From NCBI RefSeq assembly GCF_017313765.1, contig NZ_JAFLNC010000001.1:248001-312000 (forward strand): 64,000 nucleotides of DNA. Reading direction: 5' to 3'. Below are positions 1 to 11,432 of this stretch, piece by piece (the stretch's first letter is position 1; each line of letters begins with the position of its first letter). The position numbers and the translations under genes are program-made. Origin of the DNA: Sneathiella sedimenti (GTDB taxonomy: Bacteria; Pseudomonadota; Alphaproteobacteria; Sneathiellales; Sneathiellaceae). Below the pieces are notes generated by a model. That model was not told the origin of the DNA and did no database searches. It worked only from the letters and a program-made list of their open reading frames with translations.

Positions 1-940
1 TGGAAACCTGAATATCCATGCTCGGGCTGATCGTCGGATCGACGCCGGATTTCCTATATTCACCGCTGTTGAAAAAGCGGGACAGAATATCGTTACGATT
101 GGTCGCGACAATTAACTGCTCAATCGGCAGTCCCATCCTGCTGGCAGCATACCCGGCATAGACATCGCCGAAATTCCCGCTGGGAACCGAGAAGGAGATG
201 GACCGCGAGGGCGCCCCGAGGCTGACACCGACAGTGAAATAATAGACAATCTGGGCCATAACTCGCGCCCAATTGATTGAGTTAACGGCAGAAACCGCCA
301 GACTGTCGCGGAACTCATGATCGTTGAACATGGCCTTGACCATGGCCTGACAATCATCGAAGTCGCCTTCTACGGCGATGTTGTGAACATTTGCATCCAG
401 TACCGTTGTCATCTGTCGGCGCTGTACTTCTGATACCCTGCCCTTGGGATGGAGAATAAAAATATCCACCGCTTCCCTGCCCCGGCAAGCCTCGATCGCC
501 GCAGACCCGGTATCCCCCGAGGTGGCGCCGACAATCGTCACGCGTTTTCCTTCCCGCGCGAGCAGATGGTCATATAAGAGGCCAAGAAGCTGTAGCGCCA
601 CATCCTTAAAGGCAAGGGTTGGGCCGTGATAAAGCTCCATCAGGAATTCATTGCTACCGAGTTGGCTCACGGGCACAACGGCTTTATGGGCAAACCCCGC
701 ATAAGCCTTCTCCGTCATCTTCCGGAAATCGGCTGCGTCTATGCTGTCTCCCAGGAACGGTTGAAGCAGGAATGCCGCCGCTTCCGCATAAGACATGCCG
801 GCCAGGCCTTCAATATCCTCCCTTGAAAATTGCGGCCAGCTTTCGGGCAGGTAGAGACCACCATCCCGCGCCAGGCCGGTCAGGACGACTTCCTCAAAAT
901 TCAAAACCGGTGCTTTACCGCGTGTGCTGATATATCGCAC
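1..940 (-). CDS. thrC: Threonine synthase, 3' end missing at window edge
   Basis: This is a PLP-dependent threonine synthase that converts O-phosphohomoserine to threonine and phosphate in the cytoplasm. The visible N-terminal ~313 residues contain the PLP-lysine segment (HGPTLAFKD) and the phosphate-binding loop GATSGDTGSAA, both typical of the bacterial/fungal class with an N-terminal domain starting RYISTRG. The start is a GTG at 938-940; it has a GAGGAG Shine-Dalgarno about 8 nt upstream, and no in-frame ATG gives the conserved RYISTRG start. The reading frame is open to the left boundary, so the C-terminal third lies outside the window. It is the last visible gene of the cytochrome oxidase run, 102 bp after the M32 peptidase. 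Confidence 0.95.
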   Translation of the reverse strand, partial: MRYISTRGKAPVLNFEEVVLTGLARDGGLYLPESWPQFSREDIEGLAGMSYAEAAAFLLQPFLGDSIDAADFRKMTEKAYAGFAHKAVVPVSQLGSNEFLMELYHGPTLAFKDVALQLLGLLYDHLLAREGKRVTIVGATSGDTGSAAIEACRGREAVDIFILHPKGRVSEVQRRQMTTVLDANVHNIAVEGDFDDCQAMVKAMFNDHEFRDSLAVSAVNSINWARVMAQIVYYFTVGVSLGAPSRSISFSVPSGNFGDVYAGYAASRMGLPIEQLIVATNRNDILSRFFNSGEYRKSGVDPTISPSMDIQVS

Positions 941-1042
941 TTTCTCACTCCTCGGACGGAACAAATGGCGGGTGAGAGTAACCATATGCAGGGCATATGT
1001 GCAAGCCCGGATATACCCGCTCACCCCTTCGCCTAAAATAGT

Positions 1043-2545
1043 TTATGACAGGTATCGATCCCGCAAGTGCGCCTTGAAGGCATCGGCCGTCAACGGCGCA
1101 CCGGTCGCAGACTTCATAATGCCGTTCGTCGATTGCGAACTGCCGCGAGAGTGGATATTGCGACGCAACCATTCAAGCAACGACGAGAATTTTCCTGCGC
1201 GGATTTGGCTCGCGAAATCCGGTATATCTTTCACTGCTGCGCGATAGATTTGTGCCGCCGCCATGGCACCCAACGTGTAGGTCGGGAAATAGCCAATAGC
1301 TCCGCTTGGCCAATGGATATCCTGAAGACACCCAAGACGGTCATTAGGTGGTGTAATCCCTAAAGTATTACGCATCCCGCTGTTCCAGGCGGCGGGCAGA
1401 TCCTCGACCGCAAGGTCTCCGGAAAGCAGCGCCTTTTCCAAACGATACCGCAAGATGACATGAAGGGGATATGTCACTTCGTCCGCATCGACGCGGATGA
1501 AGCCGGGCTCGACCTTCTGGTAAAGCCGCTGGATATTATCCTCTTCCCACGCGGGTCCACTGCCGGCGAATGACTCTTTTATCCGGGGTAGAGCGAAGGC
1601 GAGGAAATCCTCGCTGCGGGAAAGCTGCATCTCAATCAGCAAGGACTGGCTCTCATGCAGCGCCATTCCCCGCGCGGCGCCTACAGGCTGGCTACGCCAT
1701 TCCCTCGGCAAGCCTTGCTCATACAGCGCGTGGCCAGTTTCATGCAGAGTTCCCATCAGGCTCTGCGTGAAATCGTCGGTCTCGTATCGAGTGGTCAACC
1801 GAACGTCGTCGGGAATGCCCCCGGTAAAAGGATGGTGGCTGATATCTAGACGACCGTGATTGAAATCGAAGCCGAGAGCCGTCATGAATTCTTGTCCAAG
1901 CTTCTTTTGGATTCCCTCGTCAAACGGACCTTCGGGGATCCGGATCGGTGGCTTGGATTTTCCGTTTTCCAACACCGCACCCAGAAATTCCGGCAAGAAG
2001 TTCTCAAGGTCGTCAAACAATGTGTCTATAGTTGCGGATGTAATGCCGGGCTCATACTCATCGAGGAGAGCATCGTAGCGCGAAACGCAGAAAGCCGACG
2101 ATTTCGCATCGGCAATATGGCCAGTAAGCAGCACAACTTCCTTTAGCGCCGGAACGAGAGAGGCAAAATCATTGTTGAGACGCGCCTCGCGCCATTCCAT
2201 CTCGGAGCGGGACGTAGCGCGAGAATGCGCCTCGACAAGATCCGGACCAACCGCCGTTGCATGGCGCCAGCGATTTCGCATTTCGGCAAGATTGGCTCGC
2301 TGCCAATCGTCGAGACCACTAGAGGCATTCTCCGCCTCAGTCAGCAGATCGGCGATTTCTGAGCTATTCAAAATTTCATGAGACAGCAGACTGAGAACTG
2401 CAAGTTGCTCTGCGCGGGCCTCACTGCCGCCTGCCGGCATCATGGCCGCGCTATCCCAATGCAACATAGCAGCCGCGCCAGAGAGCGCAGAAAGGCGCGC
2501 AAACCGCTTCTCAAGATTTGAATACGCTGTTGTCAATTCCGGCAT
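1043..2545 (-). CDS. M32 family metallocarboxypeptidase (Taq/Pfu carboxypeptidase type)
   Basis: This is a cytoplasmic zinc carboxypeptidase of 500 residues that trims C-terminal residues from peptides. All M32 signature motifs are visible: HPF near residue 238, DDVRLTTRY soon after, the zinc motif HETGH at about 268-272, HESQS, IRVDADE, and GCLQDIHW near the C-terminus. An in-frame upstream start would add 18 residues that overlap the SURF1 gene. I prefer the ATG at 2543-2545, which sits one base after the SURF1 stop and gives the usual start and length. Translational coupling to SURF1 is likely. Why a peptidase travels with oxidase assembly genes is not evident. Confidence 0.92.
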   Translation of the reverse strand: MPELTTAYSNLEKRFARLSALSGAAAMLHWDSAAMMPAGGSEARAEQLAVLSLLSHEILNSSEIADLLTEAENASSGLDDWQRANLAEMRNRWRHATAVGPDLVEAHSRATSRSEMEWREARLNNDFASLVPALKEVVLLTGHIADAKSSAFCVSRYDALLDEYEPGITSATIDTLFDDLENFLPEFLGAVLENGKSKPPIRIPEGPFDEGIQKKLGQEFMTALGFDFNHGRLDISHHPFTGGIPDDVRLTTRYETDDFTQSLMGTLHETGHALYEQGLPREWRSQPVGAARGMALHESQSLLIEMQLSRSEDFLAFALPRIKESFAGSGPAWEEDNIQRLYQKVEPGFIRVDADEVTYPLHVILRYRLEKALLSGDLAVEDLPAAWNSGMRNTLGITPPNDRLGCLQDIHWPSGAIGYFPTYTLGAMAAAQIYRAAVKDIPDFASQIRAGKFSSLLEWLRRNIHSRGSSQSTNGIMKSATGAPLTADAFKAHLRDRYLS

Positions 2546-2546
2546 T

Positions 2547-3263
2547 TTATTCCTGTTTCGATCTACCGCGCTTAAGACCGTAAAGGATATATATAACAAT
2601 CAGTGCAATGGCCAACCCAAGCCAGGTGAACGCATACTGGATATGGTTGTTTGGCAAGGAAACGCGCGTCTGCCCGCCCCTAGGGAATCCGCCTGGTATG
2701 TCGATCGCGTCGAGTTCAACAAAAACCGGCGCCACTTTGACATTCAGGTGATCCGCCATCTCGGAGAGTTCGCCATAAAGCCAGACATTATCCTCGGCGT
2801 TACTTCCGGGCAGAAAGGACCAAGATTTACCCCATGGCTTTCTTGCGACACCTGTAACCGTAACTTCTCCAGGGATTTGCCCATCCGCCCGCGTTTGCGG
2901 CTCTTTCTTGCTCTCCGGTACCCAGCCCCGGTTAACGAGGATGATATCCCCTTCATCGCTTCGTTTGAACGGCGTAATGATCTGGAAGCCAGAACGCCCT
3001 TTTTCGGTATGGGCAAAAAGATGAAGTTCGTTGTCATGATCAAACTCACCCGTCAGGCTAACCCGCCGGTAATGCCACTCTTCAGGAACAATCTCCCCTG
3101 CCGGCAGCGTAACAGGTGCTGCAGCAAGCTGATTGTTGATCTGATCGATCAAATCGACTTTCCAGCTATAACGATTGACCTGCCAGACAGTCAATGCCAG
3201 CAGGATTACAACGCACGGCACTGTAATTAAGGTCGGGACAAACCCGGGAGAGAATTTTTTCAT
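2547..3263 (-). CDS. SURF1 family cytochrome oxidase assembly protein
   Basis: SURF1 (Shy1) family inner-membrane protein of 238 residues, needed for heme a insertion into subunit I of aa3 oxidases. The two-helix topology typical of the family is visible: one hydrophobic segment at about residues 9-28 and a second at about 208-230, with a soluble domain between that carries the family's WVP motif (NRGWVP). It lies 2 nt after the DUF983 gene and 1 nt before the M32 gene, so it belongs to the oxidase operon. Family membership is clear; the role in heme a delivery is taken from Paracoccus and mitochondrial SURF1. Confidence 0.93.
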   Translation of the reverse strand: MKKFSPGFVPTLITVPCVVILLALTVWQVNRYSWKVDLIDQINNQLAAAPVTLPAGEIVPEEWHYRRVSLTGEFDHDNELHLFAHTEKGRSGFQIITPFKRSDEGDIILVNRGWVPESKKEPQTRADGQIPGEVTVTGVARKPWGKSWSFLPGSNAEDNVWLYGELSEMADHLNVKVAPVFVELDAIDIPGGFPRGGQTRVSLPNNHIQYAFTWLGLAIALIVIYILYGLKRGRSKQE

Positions 3264-3265
3264 GT

Positions 3266-3640
3266 TCAGTAACGCTCTATTTCGGAGCTCGCTTTATGCT
3301 TGAACTGCAGGGCGATCAAATAGGCCTTGAAAGGCCGGAGCAGTCCAATGCTCAGGATTAGTATCATCGGAAGCCAAATCGTCAGCTGCAACCAATATGG
3401 CGGATGAAACATCAATTCCATTCCAACGGCAAGGCCGCCGACAAGGAAGCCGACAATCAAGATGATAAAAACGGCAGGGCCATCACCACTGTTGACGGTA
3501 CTGAAGCTCTGTCCGCAGGTATCACAGGCTTCCACGACATCGAGAAAGCCCTTAAAAAGTTTCCCCTTTCCGCAAGCCGGGCATTTGCAGGTGAGCCCGG
3601 CGCGCAAAGGGGAAACTGGCATGCCATAGGAATAAGGCAT
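3266..3640 (-). CDS. DUF983 small zinc-ribbon membrane protein
   Basis: A 124-residue DUF983 family protein. Its N-terminus carries two CxxC pairs (C20/C23 in CPACGKGKLF and C39/C42), a likely zinc ribbon or redox site, followed by two hydrophobic segments at about 54-76 and 80-102. The family is almost always encoded beside coxC and SURF1 in Alphaproteobacteria, which points to oxidase assembly, but no biochemical role is established. It follows coxC by 17 bp. No strong Shine-Dalgarno precedes the ATG, so translation may depend on coupling. Confidence 0.9.
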   Translation of the reverse strand: MPYSYGMPVSPLRAGLTCKCPACGKGKLFKGFLDVVEACDTCGQSFSTVNSGDGPAVFIILIVGFLVGGLAVGMELMFHPPYWLQLTIWLPMILILSIGLLRPFKAYLIALQFKHKASSEIERY

Positions 3641-3657
3641 ATATGTTCAGGTTGAGG

Positions 3658-4467
3658 TCAGGTCCACTCCGGTCCTGCGCCCCACCAGTAAACGGCGAAG
3701 AACAGAAACAGCCAGACAACGTCAACAAAATGCCAGTACCAGGCTGCCGCTTCGAGGCCGAAATGATGTGTTGGTGTGAAATGACCTTTCATCGCACGGA
3801 GCAGGCAAACCAGCAGAAAGACCGTTCCGATAAAGACATGTGCACCATGGAAGCCGGTCGCCATATAGAAGGTCGACGGGTAAATTCCATCGGTGAAACC
3901 GAAGGCGGCGTGCGAATATTCATAAATCTGAACAGCTGTAAAGGAGGCGCCCAGGATAACTGTCAGCAACAGACCCTGGACAAGGCCCTTACGGTCGCCA
4001 TGCTGAAGAGCATGATGAGCCCAGGTTACCGTCGTTCCCGACAGCAGCAGGATGACCGTATTCAAAAGCGGAATATGCCAGGGGTTAAAGGTCTGAATAC
4101 CTTCAGGTGGCCAGACACCGCCGCCGACTTCTGTGGGAAACAGACCGGCGTTGAAATACGCCCAGAACCAGGCGACGAAGAACATAACTTCGGACGCAAT
4201 GAACATGATCATGCCATAGCGCAAACCTAGTTGAACAACAGGCGTATGATGCCCTTCATGTTCCCCTTCTTTGACGACATCGCGCCACCAAGTATAGGCC
4301 GTGTACAAAAGAACAACAAACCCAATTACGAACACCGCATAGCCCTTGTCATGCATCCACATAACGGCACCAATCGCCGATACGAAGGCGGCAACAGACG
4401 CAAGGGCCGGCCACGGACTTGGATCTACCAGATGATAATCATGTTGTTTGGCGTGAGAATCTGCCAT
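3658..4467 (-). CDS. coxC: Cytochrome c oxidase subunit III (aa3 type)
   Basis: Subunit III of aa3 cytochrome c oxidase, 269 residues with seven predicted membrane helices. It stabilises proton uptake through subunit I and contains no metal. Visible family features are the [14 protein letters not shown] helix with its buried Glu, the [24 protein letters not shown]-terminal segment and the N-terminal [12 protein letters not shown]. The reading frame could be extended by 7 codons, but the ATG at 4465-4467 has an AGGAG about 9 nt upstream and gives the conserved [14 protein letters not shown] start. It follows ctaG by 65 bp. Confidence 0.97.
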   Translation of the reverse strand: MADSHAKQHDYHLVDPSPWPALASVAAFVSAIGAVMWMHDKGYAVFVIGFVVLLYTAYTWWRDVVKEGEHEGHHTPVVQLGLRYGMIMFIASEVMFFVAWFWAYFNAGLFPTEVGGGVWPPEGIQTFNPWHIPLLNTVILLLSGTTVTWAHHALQHGDRKGLVQGLLLTVILGASFTAVQIYEYSHAAFGFTDGIYPSTFYMATGFHGAHVFIGTVFLLVCLLRAMKGHFTPTHHFGLEAAAWYWHFVDVVWLFLFFAVYWWGAGPEWT

Positions 4468-4532
4468 TCCTAAACTCCTGCAATTCACTCGGATCAGATC
4501 CGCTCTTAAAAGTTACCCAATTCTTTTAAAGG

Positions 4533-5123
4533 TCAATTCACATCGACCGATTTTTCTACTGCTTTTGCCGAAACCTCTGCCTCTTCTTCATCTTCGCTGA
4601 TAAAGAATGTGTAAGATAGCGTTATTACCGTCACTTCTTTTGCATTCGGATCATTGTCAATTTCGGGATCAACAAAAAAAGTAACCGGCATATCGACTCG
4701 CTCACCCGGCTGCAATACCTGCTCCGTAAAGCAAAAACAATCTATCTTGGTGAAATACTGCCCCACCTTCTGCGGTGTTACATTAAAGGTAGCCGTTCCC
4801 TTGATCGCGCGATCGGTTGGGTTAAAGGCTTCATAAAAAGCCAGTCCCGTTTCACCAACCTTCATTGTTATCTTATGCTTTACCGGCTTGAAATCCCAAG
4901 GCATATCGCGACTGGTATTCGCATCGAACTCAATCGTAATTTCCCGGTCAAGGACAACATCCGGAGCAAGATCCGCCTGCTGCGTTGTTCCCCCATATCC
5001 CGTCACCCGGCAAAACAGGTCGTAAAGCGGCACAGAGGCATAGGCCAAGCCAACCATACCCGCGACAACCGAAGCCAAAACGACCGCAAGACGCACCGAT
5101 TTTCTATTCTGTCCGTTTGTCAC
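4533..5123 (-). CDS. ctaG: Cytochrome c oxidase assembly protein CtaG/Cox11 (CuB insertion)
   Basis: Cox11-type copper chaperone, 196 residues, that supplies copper to the CuB centre of subunit I. It has one N-terminal membrane anchor (about 11-31) and a periplasmic immunoglobulin-like domain. The copper-binding CFCF motif is at residues 129-132 and the accessory cysteine is at 38, just after the anchor. The start is GTG at 5121-5123; its bases overlap the stop of the upstream 43-residue gene (GTGA), indicating coupling. The C-terminal tail is acidic. All expected family residues are present. Confidence 0.95.
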   Translation of the reverse strand: MTNGQNRKSVRLAVVLASVVAGMVGLAYASVPLYDLFCRVTGYGGTTQQADLAPDVVLDREITIEFDANTSRDMPWDFKPVKHKITMKVGETGLAFYEAFNPTDRAIKGTATFNVTPQKVGQYFTKIDCFCFTEQVLQPGERVDMPVTFFVDPEIDNDPNAKEVTVITLSYTFFISEDEEEAEVSAKAVEKSVDVN

Positions 5124-5251
5124 GTGCTTGCTCCACCCGACATTTTTACGATGGTGATCAGATAAAACAAAACCACAAGGGCAATAAGAATCCCCCCGAC
5201 CGCGAGGTTCCGGATACGTTGTCGCTTGAGAGTTTCTTTGTCACGGGGCAT
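5120..5251 (-). CDS. 43-residue single-helix membrane peptide in the cox operon (CoxF-like)
   Basis: A short frame of 43 codons is squeezed exactly between ctaB and ctaG: its ATG lies one base after the ctaB stop and its TGA overlaps the ctaG GTG. The product starts MPRDKETLKRQR (strongly basic), has one hydrophobic helix at about residues 17-36, and ends with a short polar tail. Small proteins of this form (basic N-terminus plus one helix, sometimes called CoxF) sit at this place in many alphaproteobacterial oxidase operons. The seamless packing is the main argument that it is translated. The function is unknown; a role in oxidase assembly is inferred from position. Confidence 0.82.
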   Translation of the reverse strand: MPRDKETLKRQRIRNLAVGGILIALVVLFYLITIVKMSGGAST

Positions 5252-5252
5252 G

Positions 5253-6173
5253 TTAAATCACCGTCCGAACAAGGCTCTCGCCAAGTAAAATGGCAAATAG
5301 CAGGAACAGATATAAAAGAGAATAAGCGAAAAGCTGTTTCGCGCTCTCCTCGTCCTTGCAGCGCCAGACTTTTAGCGACAGTAGTAGGAACAATCCGCTT
5401 AACACGCCGGACCCTACGCCATAAAAAATTCCTGCATAGCCGAGAAAATACGGCATCACCGCGACCGGGAAAAGCAACGCACTGTAGAGCACGATTTGCC
5501 GGCGGGTAACATCCCGCCCAGCAACGACGGGAAGCATCGGTACACCGGCCTTCGCATAGTCGATATCGCGCCACAGGGAAAGCGCCCAGAAATGCGGCGG
5601 AGTCCACATGAAGATAATCGCAAACAAGACGAGCGATTCAGCACTGACATCACCGGTAACCGCGGCCCAGCCGATCATTGGCGGAAAGGCACCTGCTGCG
5701 CCGCCAATCACAATATTCTGCGGTGTCCGGCGTTTCAGCCACATGCTATAGACAAAAACGTAAAAACCGATGGTGAGAGCAAGTAACGCCGCCGCGACAT
5801 AATTGACGGCAAGCCCCATCAGCACCACGGACGCAACCGAGAGCACCGTCCCAAAGGCCAGTGCCTCATTGGCACTTACGCGTCCAGCAGGAATTGGCCG
5901 ATCCTTCGTGCGATCCATGATCGCATCGATGTCCGCATCGTACCACATATTGATTGCACCAGAAGCCCCGGCGCCAACTGCGATACAGAGAAGCGCCGTG
6001 AAGGCCAATACCGGATGAAGACTACCTGGAGCAACCGCAAGCCCCACGAGCCCCGTAAAAACGACAAGCGACATCACCCGCGGCTTCAGCAGGGCAAAAT
6101 AATCGCTTACCCGCGTCAAATCTGAAGTGACGCGGGTTTCGATCGTTTCCTTTACAAGGCTTGTGTCGGACAC
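5253..6173 (-). CDS. ctaB: Protoheme IX farnesyltransferase (heme O synthase)
   Basis: UbiA-superfamily integral membrane prenyltransferase of 306 residues that farnesylates heme b to heme O, the precursor of heme a for subunit I. The first Asp-rich motif is visible at about residues 75-83 (N75, D79, D81, D83) followed by DRTKDRP, with a second motif region around [15 protein letters not shown] and about eight or nine hydrophobic helices. It starts at a GTG (6171-6173) preceded by AAGGAG. It lies 18 bp after the subunit I gene. Also called cyoE. Confidence 0.96.
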   Translation of the reverse strand: MSDTSLVKETIETRVTSDLTRVSDYFALLKPRVMSLVVFTGLVGLAVAPGSLHPVLAFTALLCIAVGAGASGAINMWYDADIDAIMDRTKDRPIPAGRVSANEALAFGTVLSVASVVLMGLAVNYVAAALLALTIGFYVFVYSMWLKRRTPQNIVIGGAAGAFPPMIGWAAVTGDVSAESLVLFAIIFMWTPPHFWALSLWRDIDYAKAGVPMLPVVAGRDVTRRQIVLYSALLFPVAVMPYFLGYAGIFYGVGSGVLSGLFLLLSLKVWRCKDEESAKQLFAYSLLYLFLLFAILLGESLVRTVI

Positions 6174-6191
6174 AAGTAACTCCTTCGAACC

Positions 6192-8673
<2,482 letters not shown>

Positions 8674-8768
8674 CTTCAATTCCCGTCTGTGATCACATGT
8701 CTACTTAACTTAGCCTGATACGAAAGCCAGTATACTCCCGCATAGCCAAATTCTGGACAGATTTTTGA

Positions 8769-8797
8769 TTTATACTCAGCTCATAACGGCAAATCAA
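8769..8797 (-). promoter_or_regulatory. Putative sigma70 promoter of the coxB operon
   Basis: On the minus strand a -35 box TTGATT (8792-8797) is followed after exactly 17 bases by a -10 box TATAAA (8769-8774). It would start transcription about 85-90 bases before coxB. The boxes match the consensus well, but this is read from sequence only. Confidence 0.42.
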
Positions 8798-9002
8798 AAA
8801 GCTTTCCACCTGATTGCGCGGGAAACTACACCACCGATGTGGTTTATAACAAGTCCAAGACTGCAGTAATTCAGGTTTCGACACTATTTTTTTTCATAGC
8901 CGCAATGCGCCTAAGCTTACATAGTCAATATATTTCAATACGTTACAATAAATTCACTGAATTCACCCAGGTTGCCTTACCTTCCAGCCACAAGGACCAT
9001 AT

Positions 9003-9019
9003 TGTGACATTATGTCACA
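9003..9019. promoter_or_regulatory. Perfect inverted repeat TGTGACAT-T-ATGTCACA, candidate operator
   Basis: Two 8-bp arms separated by one base form a 17-bp palindrome in the coxB/tldD divergent region, about 133 bp before tldD. The shape (GTGACAT/ATGTCAC) suits a dimeric repressor of the GntR/FadR or CRP/FNR type. It has one base more than a classical CRP site, so the regulator cannot be named. Confidence 0.45.
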
Positions 9020-9151
9020 CCGGATCGCATCGTCGACAACAAAGACAATCAGAATCTTTGAAATCGGTAATTACCCTCTCTCGACATTCACCGTCAAAAG
9101 ACACATATTCACCTGTAGTACACCCTGCCGTCCAACGACCGGAGCTTTTTA

Positions 9152-10582
9152 ATGACTGATATATCGACCGCCAATGATCTCTTCTTCATACCAACGGGTA
9201 TGGATCGGGGAGCTGTTGAAAGGCAGGTCTCAAAAGCGCTTGCGAAGGCGGATGACGGAGAGCTATTTCTGGAATACCGCCAATCGGAAGGTTTCTCCTT
9301 TGACGATGGCCGGCTTAAAAGTGCGAGCTTCGATACCACGCAAGGTTTCGGGCTAAGGGCTGTTGTTGGCGAGGCGACAGGCTTCGCTCACGCCTCTGAA
9401 TTGAGTGAGGACGCAATCGTCAACGCAGCAAAAACCGTGCAGGCGGTGCAGACCGGCAAAGGGGGCACGATGGCATTGCCGCCTGCTGGTTCAAATCGCG
9501 CGCTTTACAGTGATGACAACCCCTTAAGTGAAATTCCGTTTGATGCGAAGGTGAAGGCCCTGTCCGAAATAGATGCCTACGCGCGCGGTAAAGACAGTAA
9601 GGTCGTGCAGGTTTCCGTCTCTCTGGCCGGATCCTGGCAGGGCATTGAGATAATCCGCAGTGGCGGCGAGCGCGCGGGCGACATCCGTCCACTGGTTCGT
9701 CTCAACGTGTCTGTCGTTGTCGAAAAGGATGGCCGGCGCGAATCCGGCTCCCACGGTATGGGGGGGCGCACCGGCTATGATTTCTATCTGGAAGAAGGAA
9801 CATGGAAAGCCGCTGTCGACGAAGCGTACCGCCAGGCAATCGTCAATCTTGATTCCATCGCCGCACCGGCCGGCGAGATGGATGTGGTTGTCGGTCCCGG
9901 CTGGCCGGGCATTATCCTGCACGAGGCGGTGGGTCACGGCCTTGAGGGCGATTTCAATCGCAAGAAAACCTCTGTCTTTTCAAACCTGATGGGCGAACGT
10001 GTGGCCGCGCCGGGCGTCACTGTCGTTGACGACGGAACGATTGCGGATCGCCGCGGCTCCCTCAGCGTTGATGATGAAGGTACCGCGACGAGCAACACCA
10101 CCCTGATTGAAGACGGTATACTTGTCGGTTACATGCAGGACCGCCAGAATGCGCGTCTTATGGGAGTTGAACCAACTGGCAATGGGCGCCGCGAAAGCTA
10201 TGCCCACCTTCCCATGCCGCGCATGACCAACACCTATATGTTGGGAGGGGATCAAGATCCGGAAGAAATTGTCAAGTCCGTGAAGAAGGGCCTCTATACG
10301 GTCAATTTCGGCGGCGGACAGGTTGATATCACCTCCGGCAAGTTTGTCTTCTCCTGCACAGAAGCCTATCTTATAGAGGATGGCAAGCTCACTGCTCCGG
10401 TCAAAGGGGCGACCCTCATCGGGACCGGTAGCGAAGCCCTCAAGAAGGTAAAAGCGATCGGCAATGACATGGCATTGGACAGTGGGATTGGCACGTGCGG
10501 CAAAGCTGGCCAGAGCGTTCCAGTCGGTGTCGGGCAGCCGACCATGCTGATTGAAGGACTTACAGTTGGTGGTACAGCGTAG
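9152..10582 (+). CDS. tldD: TldD metalloprotease subunit (TldD/PmbA family)
   Basis: TldD is the catalytic half of the TldD/TldE (PmbA) zinc protease, which degrades or processes unfolded or modified peptides in the cytoplasm. The HEXXXH zinc motif is at residues 257-262 in HEAVGHGLEGD, and the third ligand is the Cys in FVFSCTEAYLI. Length is 476 residues, normal for the family. Its partner PmbA is encoded 7 kb away at 17192. The gene overlaps the start of a cytochrome c gene at its 3' end. Promoter elements are not clear; an inverted repeat lies upstream. Confidence 0.96.
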   Translation: MTDISTANDLFFIPTGMDRGAVERQVSKALAKADDGELFLEYRQSEGFSFDDGRLKSASFDTTQGFGLRAVVGEATGFAHASELSEDAIVNAAKTVQAVQTGKGGTMALPPAGSNRALYSDDNPLSEIPFDAKVKALSEIDAYARGKDSKVVQVSVSLAGSWQGIEIIRSGGERAGDIRPLVRLNVSVVVEKDGRRESGSHGMGGRTGYDFYLEEGTWKAAVDEAYRQAIVNLDSIAAPAGEMDVVVGPGWPGIILHEAVGHGLEGDFNRKKTSVFSNLMGERVAAPGVTVVDDGTIADRRGSLSVDDEGTATSNTTLIEDGILVGYMQDRQNARLMGVEPTGNGRRESYAHLPMPRMTNTYMLGGDQDPEEIVKSVKKGLYTVNFGGGQVDITSGKFVFSCTEAYLIEDGKLTAPVKGATLIGTGSEALKKVKAIGNDMALDSGIGTCGKAGQSVPVGVGQPTMLIEGLTVGGTA

Positions 10583-11432
10583 GACAGAACCTGCAGGTGG
10601 CTCTACGATCATCTCGTTGTTATGTTTATGCATATTGTCGGCACTTGCAGTTATCGGAACGTCACCTGCTGTTGCCGGCAATGAACAGAATTGGCTCCCG
10701 CCCGGTAGTTCGACGGAGATTCTACGTAATCCACCATTAGAGTTGATACGATCGGACACGATCCGCGATGAAAAATGGCTCTATGGACGTTTGCTGTTTC
10801 GAAGCCCGTCCCTCCTTGGCGAGAAGGCCGTCCGCATTGGCCTTTCCTGCAATAGCTGTCACTCAAACGGACATGTAAATACGGATTTTTTCATTAACGG
10901 GCTTTCTGATCGCCCTGGCCGCGTTGATGTAACCCATCGTTTCTGGCAAGCAGGGTTCGACGACGCTATTTCCAACCCAATGGACATTCCGTCATTACGC
11001 GGTTCCCGGGATACCGCGCCGTATGGCACGGTCAATATCTTCCCGACCTTACATGCCTTTACAAGACATGTCATCGTGACGGAATTCGCGGGACCAGTCC
11101 CAGATTCGGAAAAGCTTGAATCGCTTGTTACCTATCTGAGCTCTCTTGATAACAAGGAGTTAAATAACGATCAGAGCGTTGTAAAGGCAGGTGCAGACAT
11201 GTCCTATTTATCACTTCTGCGCTCCCCTCTCGAAGAGAGAGACAATACAAAACTGCGCGAACTTACGGATTTGATCAGGAGTGACTTTGGCCGCCGCGCC
11301 GATATGACAAATACGCGGATTGAGGCAACCCGGCGCACTGTCAAAGGATTAAAGGAAATAACCGAAAAAGCCGCCTTGAAGGAGTATCCTGCGGCAATCA
11401 CGATCTATCAGAAGCTTATGTCGGATCAGTAG
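10569..11432 (+). CDS. Secreted monoheme cytochrome c, peroxidase/MauG-like heme domain
   Basis: An exported c-type cytochrome of about 287 residues. A basic start followed by a hydrophobic signal segment ending SPAVAG is followed by one heme site CNSCH at about 94-98. The motif NPMDIPSLRG plus TAPYG downstream is like the second heme domain of bacterial cytochrome c peroxidase/MauG proteins, but only one CxxCH is present and the usual phenylalanine-histidine-glycine ending is absent. There is no in-frame ATG near the start. GTG at 10569 or TTG at 10566, both downstream of GAAGGA, are best; TTG 10551 is possible. The gene begins inside tldD and its end overlaps gshA convergently by 7 bases. 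The last ~90 residues are charged and helical. Function unknown. Confidence 0.75.
   Translation: MVQRRTEPAGGSTIISLLCLCILSALAVIGTSPAVAGNEQNWLPPGSSTEILRNPPLELIRSDTIRDEKWLYGRLLFRSPSLLGEKAVRIGLSCNSCHSNGHVNTDFFINGLSDRPGRVDVTHRFWQAGFDDAISNPMDIPSLRGSRDTAPYGTVNIFPTLHAFTRHVIVTEFAGPVPDSEKLESLVTYLSSLDNKELNNDQSVVKAGADMSYLSLLRSPLEERDNTKLRELTDLIRSDFGRRADMTNTRIEATRRTVKGLKEITEKAALKEYPAAITIYQKLMSDQ

Larger units (their letters stand above)
8674..9151. other. Divergent intergenic region between coxB and tldD
   Basis: A 478-base AT-rich region without a credible gene. It must carry the promoters for the oxidase operon (leftward) and for tldD (rightward). I see a sigma70-like promoter for coxB and a perfect 8-bp inverted repeat, listed separately. 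The one short reading frame here (8839-9159) has no protein-like features. Confidence 0.7.

Noticed and set aside
2442-3230. 262-codon plus-strand frame opposite SURF1
   Set aside because: SURF1 is clear and part of the oxidase operon; the other frame has no recognisable features.
8839-9159. 106-codon frame in the coxB/tldD intergenic region
   Set aside because: No Shine-Dalgarno, no protein-like composition, and it runs through the palindrome and the tldD start.
9980-10759. 259-codon minus-strand frame opposite the end of tldD
   Set aside because: tldD carries the metalloprotease motifs; the minus frame is low-complexity shadow sequence.
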